Shown piece by piece: positions 57,333-64,000 of a stretch of DNA of 64,000 nt. Positions within the stretch are counted from its first letter, which is position 1. Each line of letters starts with the position of its first letter. Position numbers and translations under genes: made by a program. The stretch is from Zanthoxylum bungeanum. Lineage: Eukaryota > Streptophyta > Magnoliopsida > Sapindales > Rutaceae. Under the pieces are notes generated by a model. The model was given only the letters and a program-made list of their open reading frames with translations, had not been told where the DNA came from and did no database searches. The DNA lies in contig SKCR01007778.1 of NCBI GenBank assembly GCA_019454045.1, positions 186,001 to 250,000 on the forward strand. Reading direction: 5' to 3'.

Positions 57333-57600
57333 CGGTGTGATGTCAAGACGAAAATGTCACTCACAGTCATATGGAGATGATGATCGCGCAGGGATACAGA
57401 ACTGGTTCTCTAAAGGGTTGCAACCATCGGGATAATATGACTTGATCATGATTATCCGATAATAAGAGACTAGTTTGTTTGTCATCCGATATATGCTTCG
57501 TATGAGGCAGACACTGAACTAGTCCCCGGCATGTCCGGGATTGATATTTCATGTCATGTTTCCTCAATACACATACATGTGAGAGTTGAACAAGCATAAA
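57333..57600 (+). mobile_element. Degenerate fragment of the Copia-like LTR, opposite orientation
   Basis: Matches the reverse complement of about 54,880-55,060: shared words include GTGTGATGTCAAGACG, ATCGGGATAATATGACT, GAGACTAGTT and CATCCGA. Heavily diverged, no ends visible. Confidence 0.65.
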
Positions 57601-58828
57601 TTTTATAAAAATGTTATTATAAATTAATAAAATATAATTTATTAATAAAATAATTTTATTTTATTTTCATTAAAATAATACATCATTTTTTTTAAGGAAA
57701 ATTAAATCAATCTATTTGGATAAGCTATCTTGCATTTCACCGCCAACAATAAAGGCTTTACTTGCCCATTTTAGAAAAGTTATAGTGCCTTGAAAATTAT
57801 TGGATTGGGAACAGCCTAAAATTGACCATGCATGGCTTTTAAAACACAATAAGCACAACATATTTGTTAAATTCTTGAGTTTGAGTAATTTGTTCTTTCT
57901 TAGATTTAAGATTCGGATTCCACTGTATTTTTTTGGGGTCATGTTATTTGGTGTAAGAAATCAAGGACTTACCCTGATATGTGTTGGGAAACTTCTGAGA
58001 GCATGGACCACAAATCCCGAGAATTAGTCGAGGTACGCGTAAGCTAGTCCTTATATACCCCAATAGATTATCAATATATATATATTATATTTGTTACATT
58101 TCACCACCACATGATAGAGTTTTTTTTACATTAATATTAAATTATGCCAATGTCTCGTATTAATATTATTGTTCATCGAAACCATAATCATGCTATTGTT
58201 TTTATTGAAGATTATTCAGGTCATTACTGAATAATTACCACTGTGTCATTATTATTATTTTTTTTTGGGTTGGAACAATCGCCGCTAAATTATCAATTCC
58301 GAACTTAAGCGGAGCAGGTAAAATATCCGATGTCCCAAACTCGTACAAGAATATTTGTGTCAAGTTTTAGGAAGGAAACTGCCAATGGAGATATTAGCGA
58401 CGAAATATTTCATTAATTTCCATCCAAAAAAACTAATATGAGTAGGGTTTCAATGGGGAGGAAATTTATTAATTCTGATTCTGTCTCATTTATAAAATTG
58501 AAAAAAATTATCATAATCTCATCTCATTATTTTTTTTAGTATAAAAAAATCATCCTATTTCAAATCCCGTCAAGTCACACAAAAGTTTGGAGTAAATACT
58601 CAGTTTATTTTCGGGATAAAAAAAATATATAACTCAATTATCGTCCCGACAATTTTCATTTGATTTGTAATATGAATTTTTGGCTTGAAATGGACAGCTG
58701 GTTGGCTTCAAATGGCTTTCTCTATTACAAAGAGAGCCTAGAAACTTGGACTATGGCACAAGTCATTGTGTCATTTGTAGATTTAGTAACAATCACATTC
58801 ACATTACTTAATTTTATTATTATACTAA
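57601..58828. other. Intergenic/upstream region of the AGPase gene
   Basis: AT-rich with long T runs. No gene or transposon ends recognised. The part nearest 58,828 is presumably the promoter of the next gene. Confidence 0.5.
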
Positions 58829-58836
58829 TATAAATA
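58829..58836 (+). promoter_or_regulatory. TATA box of the AGPase gene
   Basis: TATAAATA, about 30 bp upstream of the likely transcription start near 58,860 and followed by a purine/CT-rich leader, fits a plant core promoter for the gene below. Confidence 0.6.
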
Positions 58837-58859
58837 CCAAGATTTGCAGGATTTATCGT

Positions 58860-61800
58860 GAGGGCTCACAAGCCAATGAAGCTAAAACCGCCACCTTCGA
58901 CATCAATTCACGTATTTCTCTCCCATCTCAAAATCATTTGATTTGATCACCCTCTTTTGAGTTCAATTCGGTACTTTCTTTTGAAATTCTGGGTTTTTGA
59001 GAATCTTTTTTTTAATTACATAACATAATTGGGGTAGTTTCAGTTCGGATATTTTTTTATCATGTTGCATAAGTATAGTTGTTACACTAATATTTATATA
59101 TAGTGTTTGTATAATACTAATACAACTGTCATTTGATTCGTTTCCATTTTTTTTTGTGATTATCTTTATGTGATCTATACTTTACTTGGTTACTTATATA
59201 AGAGATTATACTTTATTGGGATTCGGGTTCAGTACTTGTGTGACCCTGTGACTGTATCATTTCATCATAATCATTATAAACTTAAGTTATTTATTTTGTT
59301 TTTTTCCCCCCCTAAATTATTGTCTTAGGTCCCTGGAAGTGAAGCAACTGCAATGGAATCTTGTTGTGTGGGCTTGAGAGCCAATACCCGTGTGGTGAAA
59401 GCTATCAAAGATGGTTTCAAGAATGGAGATAATGCTTTTTGGGGAGAGAGGATCAGAGGAGTGTAAGCATAATGGTTGTGTTAATCGGTTGGCAAAAATT
59501 TGATAGCTGAAAAGAGGGACAAGAAGGTCAAACCTGGTGTTGCTTATGCTGTTATTACTTCAGACAATCCCAATGAGGTTTTGGTGAGTGTAATTCCATT
59601 GATTCAATTGTCCTTTTATCATTCTTGAAAATCATCAATGCTTCATATTTAAGTTGTATAATTTGTAATCATCTCAAGTAAAAGATGTTGTTTAATGTTC
59701 TTCTTACTTATTACTATATATTTATTAACGGGGTTGTTTGATAAGTAGTCTCATTTTGATTCTTGTAATTTGATTTCAGACCTTAGCACCACCAAGGTTT
59801 GAAAAAAGAAGAGCAGATCCGAAAAATGTTGCTGCTGCGATCATATTAGGAGGAGGTGCAGGGACTCAGCTCTTTCCTCTTACCATAAGAGCAGCAATAC
59901 CAGCTGTAAGAATATTTCATTTTTGCTCAAATTGTTTCCTGTGTATATGATGATTAACTCGTGATAATTTGAAGTGTGTAGCACTTGGCCTAAGGTGCAA
60001 ATGAAACTGAATTGTTTGGGGATTAAATTGTCCAATATGAATAGATTGCTACTTCTAATTACTACTGCTTGCACCACAGTTTTGGAGATCGTGAATTTAT
60101 ATAGCACCATAAGTCTCATTTGTTGATAACTAATTACGACCTGCAGTTCCAGTTGGGGGTTGTTACAGGCTTATAGACATCCCTATGAGCAACTGCATTA
60201 ACAGTGGCATAAACAAGATCTATGTGTTGACCCAGTTCAACTCTGCTTCCCTCAATCGGCATCTTGCACGCACATATTTTGGAAATGGAATCAATTTCGG
60301 GGATGGCTTTGTGGAGGTATGAAAAACTGGAGGCAGAAAAAGGGCTAGATGTTATCATTATCATATATTGAATTGGTTTGTAAACCAACACAAGTTGATT
60401 TTGAAGTCGAGAAATCGTTATGTTCCTTGGGAAATAGAATTAAAGGAGGAGGCCTCATGTTCTCTCTTTAAGTTAATGGTGTCGGCTTATCAAGAAAAGT
60501 AATGGTAGTAATTCAGAAAAATGAAATTGAACATTTTCTTTTAAGAAATTTAAAGGAAGAAAGCTACATTCACCTATGCATTAATCGTTACTAAAAGCTG
60601 GTCACTAATAAACAGGTTCTAGCAGCCACTCAAACACCTGGAGAAACTGGAAAGAACTGGTTCCAAGGAACAGCAGATGCGTTAGGCAATTTATATGGGT
60701 ATTTGAGGTAAGCATGGACAATTGTACTTATATTTATTGTACCATCTGCAAAGAAATACTCTCAGCAACAGATAATTCCACAGTCACATCATTATTCTCT
60801 TAAGCTGGAATGGACTGAGAGAGATTACTTTTGACTTGTAGGATGCCAGGAATAGAACATTGAAAATGTAGCGATCTTGTGTGGGGATCATCTTTATCGA
60901 ATGGATTATATGGATTTCATACAGGTATAACATTTTTCTTCATAACTTATGGACGCGCTTAATATCTGAGAAAGTTTTGCTTACCTGTCTGTAATTGTAT
61001 CAACAGAGTCATGTGGACAGAGATGCTGATATTACAATTTCATGTGCAGCAGTGGGTGAAAGGTCTGTGCTCGTAATATCCTTACTTTATGATGTAGTGC
61101 TCCGAATTGCCTCTTTTCAAATATATACAAGTCAATCATGTTGCAATATTTAACCTTTTCGGGCTCATGTAACAATTTGCCTAAGGATTAGGAATCATAC
61201 AAAAGAGCATATGGTGTATACATTTTACTACCTTTTTAATTAGGACTCCTCATTTCATCTAAACTTGAGTTCATAATTTCCAGCCGCGCATCAGATTATG
61301 GATTGGTGAAGATAGACGATAGAGGCCGCATTGTCCAGTTTGCTGAGAAACCAACCGGTGCTTATCTGAAAGCTATGGTGAGCTGGGCAAACCTCATTCT
61401 TAGACTTTTTCTTTCTTGGTTTATCATTTCTTTTTCATATATTAGCATTTATTACTCCGTTCTAGGGAGTAGGGGCCAAAAATATCGTCCTCGCTTTCAA
61501 GGAAATTTCGCTTTCAAGGAAATTTTTATGTGTTAAATTCACTTTTCAACTATTTTAGTGGCCAAACTTTGGCTTCAGTATTTTACCCCAAGGGGTCCTT
61601 TGTGATTAAAATCCTTTCCAACCTTTTAGGGGTGTGATTTTCTGGTATCTTCGTACATCAGAACCTATAACCCTATTAAACAAAAAGGAAAAAAGGTGCA
61701 AATATCTTGTTGAATTGATCAAAGCATGTGAAACTCATCTGTTATTGCTGAACCTATATCTTATGAAGAATATATAAATGTCTTAACATATATTTTAAAG

Positions 61801-63841
61801 CGAAAAATTTAAGCTTTGCGTTGCCCATCTTTATTGCTACTGTCATCCGAACATCACCAACTTAGTATTCCTTTCAAACATTCATTACCTAACGAATGAC
61901 ATCTTGGCATCCTAATTCTCCAATATTACCTATTAATTAAATGAAAATTGACATTATTCTAACACATTATATTTGAGTTTATCTGATGATTTTCAGGAGT
62001 ATTTAATTTTTAGCCTTGTATTCATATGATCATGATCACAACTAATACAACAACTTCAGTTTAATTGTAAGTTCTCCCATTTGTCTACTGCAGCAACTAG
62101 ATACCAGTCTTTTGGGTTTCTCTCCTCAAAATGCCAAGAAATCCCCTTACATTGCATCAATGGGTGTGTCTATGTATTTAAAAACAGATTTTTTATTAAA
62201 GCTTTTAAGGTGGAGATATCTACAGCCAACGACTTTGGATCTGAGATCATTCCTGCCGCCATCATGGAGCACAATGTCCAAGTAAGAAAGCTTGAGCAGA
62301 ATGAAATTCTCTTGAAAATGTTTATTCATCATTGAAACTGGTGGGAGAGTGGTTTTGTCAGTCATTAATTCAAAATCCCTCCCCTTCTTCTCTCTCTGGT
62401 TTCTGCAATCATATGCATTTACTGACTGAATGAAAATTGAACAAAATATTTGTTATATGCTGACAGTTACTTGTTTTGACAGGCATATGTCTTCAGAGAC
62501 TATTGGGAAGACATTGGAACAATAAAGACATTCTATGAAGCTAACTTGGACCTCACCAAAGAGGTTTGATTCAGTGACAGTATTAGTAATTCTTGATTCC
62601 GCCTTCAATTTCCAAGTCATGTGTTCTTTTGATGTGCATTTGTTACATGATACAGTAAAAAGGTAAAACACATTTTGTGGGTTATGTCAGTTGAGCACAA
62701 TTAGTGGTGCTTTGGAAGCACTGATGGGCATGCCTTTCTATGCCATTCTCTGGCAGTCAGTCTGTTATTTCAAATTGCAATGTGGAAATTTGCAGGAGAA
62801 TTTTCATAATAGTATTCTTACACTAAGTTCATATATTCTAAGCAATTTTCTAATAGCTCAAGGTTATTTTATTTTAAACAAGGTCATCCTTCAATTGATG
62901 AGATGACTGATTCTTATCCTTAAAAAGAATGGAGTGTGTGTGGATATATATTGACTCTTCCTTTCCATGCAGTCCCCAGAGTTTGAGTTTTATGACCCGA
63001 AGACACCTTTCTATACATCTCCTCGTTTCTTACCGCCAACCAAATTGACAACTGCAAGGTATGTTGGTAGAGTTGTGATATCTTTGTGGTTTCATTTCGA
63101 TGTCTTCCTTCTCATGCTTTAACTGTATTTTGCAGATTAAGGATGCAATAATTTCACATGGATGCTTCTTGAGAGAATGTACAATTGAACACTCGATTGT
63201 TGGTGAACGCTCTCGTTTAGATTATGGTGTTGAGCTGAAGGTGAATTGTCTCATGGTTTCCATTTCGTATAAAATAGCTTAATAGGAAGATTAATAACAT
63301 TGATTTTTTGCTGAAGACTTAAAGGGTGAATTCTCTGTATGTCTCCCCAGGATTCCGTGATGATGGGGCAGACTATTACCAAACTGAATCTGAAATTGCA
63401 TCTCTCTTAGCAGAGGAAAGGTTCCAATTGGGATTGGACGGAATACAAAAATCAGGTAACTAGATTTGTAAATTGAGAAACTCAAATGAGATTTTATGGA
63501 CTACGAACCCTTTGGTTTCTATTAATTTCTCTGTTTTTTCTTGAAGGAACTGCATAATTGACAAGAATGCAAAGATAGGAAAAGATGTTGTCATTGTGAA
63601 TAAAGATGTAAGAAAATCCTTGCCATGCTCTTATAGTTTTTTTATCTTTTCAGCCAATTGCCTTAGAATTGACAACCTTCCTCACTTTAGATGGTCTGTT
63701 ATGTTCAATTTTATGCATCCTTCTGAATGATTTGGCTCTGCAGGGTGTTCAAGAAGCAGATAGACCAGAAGATGGATTCTATATCCGTTCAGGAATCACA
63801 TTATACCAGAAAAGCAAATCGAGGATGGAAGGTTCATATAG
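58860..63841 (+). CDS. APL: ADP-glucose pyrophosphorylase large subunit (14 coding exons, frame broken at about ten sites)
   Basis: Large, mainly regulatory subunit of plastid ADP-glucose pyrophosphorylase, which makes ADP-glucose from glucose-1-phosphate and ATP for starch. It resembles the APL2/APL3 clade. A leader with an intron precedes ATG 59,353. Coding exons: 59,353-59,583; 59,780-59,905; 60,147-60,316; 60,616-60,707; 60,842-60,924; 61,007-61,062; 61,284-61,377; 62,094-62,281; 62,483-62,563; 62,973-63,058; 63,136-63,240; 63,351-63,455; 63,547-63,607; 63,744-63,841. Motifs: [17 protein letters not shown] (N-terminus), [14 protein letters not shown] (nucleotide loop), [73 protein letters not shown]. 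Frame breaks lie near 59,460, 59,504, 60,147, 60,680, 60,857, 62,212, 63,044, 63,372, 63,416 and 63,806, nearly all one-base losses in short runs. Either a recent pseudogene or a good gene with sequence errors; I favour the latter slightly. Confidence 0.9.
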
Positions 63842-64000
63842 ATGAAATCTCTTCTCTTGCCCTTCGATGGGCTGGTTTTTAAATGGGGATCAAGAGAACA
63901 TCTTAAAACAGTAATGTCAGCTGTTACTAAAATTTTCTTAAGATCACATCAGCAGCATTTTGGTCCGGAAAGAAGCAAGCTGCATATTTATTCTACATGT
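63842..64000 (+). other. 3' untranslated/downstream region of the AGPase gene
   Basis: Follows the expected stop (TAG at 63,839-63,841). No poly(A) signal is clear before the window ends. Confidence 0.5.

Noticed and set aside
61303..61536. Separate small ORF near 61,303
   Set aside because: It is AGPase exon 7 reading through into its intron.

Overview
The window looks like nuclear DNA from a flowering plant, probably a eudicot. It has a spliced plant gene with GT-AG introns at the right end. Almost everything else is nested plant transposable elements: Ty3/gypsy of several lineages, a plant LINE, hAT-like elements, Helitrons and Copia-like LTR sequence. No bacterial gene organisation, CRISPR array, tRNA or rRNA gene was found. 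The species cannot be named from the sequence.

Layout. (a) 1-11,049: a decayed chromovirus-type gypsy element. It is split by a 0.73-kb hAT-like element (129-860) and by an LTR-rich element (2,187-9,134) whose 3.7-kb LTRs start TGTAACATCCC and end GGGATGTTACA. (b) 11,050-14,400: an internally deleted LINE, then unclassified AT-rich DNA. (c) 14,947-29,596: a minus-strand LTR of the TGTAACATCCC type, broken by a 547-bp hAT-like MITE and by an 11.3-kb Tat-type gypsy element (17,642-28,918) with matching LTRs, a PBS and a 5-bp target duplication. The Tat element carries gag-pol with a second RNase H, a multi-exon gene on its antisense strand, and a 138-bp satellite-like tandem repeat. (d) 29,623-33,540: the 3' part of a minus-strand Tekay/Del-like gypsy element. 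(e) 33,725-37,525: a LINE scrap fused to chromovirus pieces (pol end, LTR, PBS, gag, pol end). (f) 37,526-52,507: an Athila-like element. Its integrase is interrupted by a minus-strand solo LTR (40,810-46,401) that holds two Helitrons. Its 3' region carries an unrecognised Cys-rich ORF, a hAT-like element with fragments of an LBD gene and a PP2C gene, and a dead intronless copy of a LOG cytokinin-activating enzyme. (g) 52,504-55,762: a foldback structure split by a Copia-like solo LTR, then a fragment of a coiled-coil gag-like ORF. (h) 56,228-58,828: non-coding DNA with one more LTR scrap. (i) 58,829-63,841: a 14-exon ADP-glucose pyrophosphorylase large-subunit gene.

The only ordinary host gene is the last one, which acts in plastid starch synthesis. 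Its exons and splice sites are well preserved, but the reading frame is broken about ten times. Nearly all the breaks are one-base losses inside runs of the same base, a pattern that fits uncorrected long-read errors at least as well as true pseudogenisation. The same caution applies to frameshifts in the transposon ORFs.

The most interesting parts are the hAT-like element that has captured two unrelated host gene fragments, the spliced antisense gene plus tandem repeat inside the Tat element, and the LOG-derived cargo inside the Athila-like element. All calls come from reading the sequence by eye; no database search was run.
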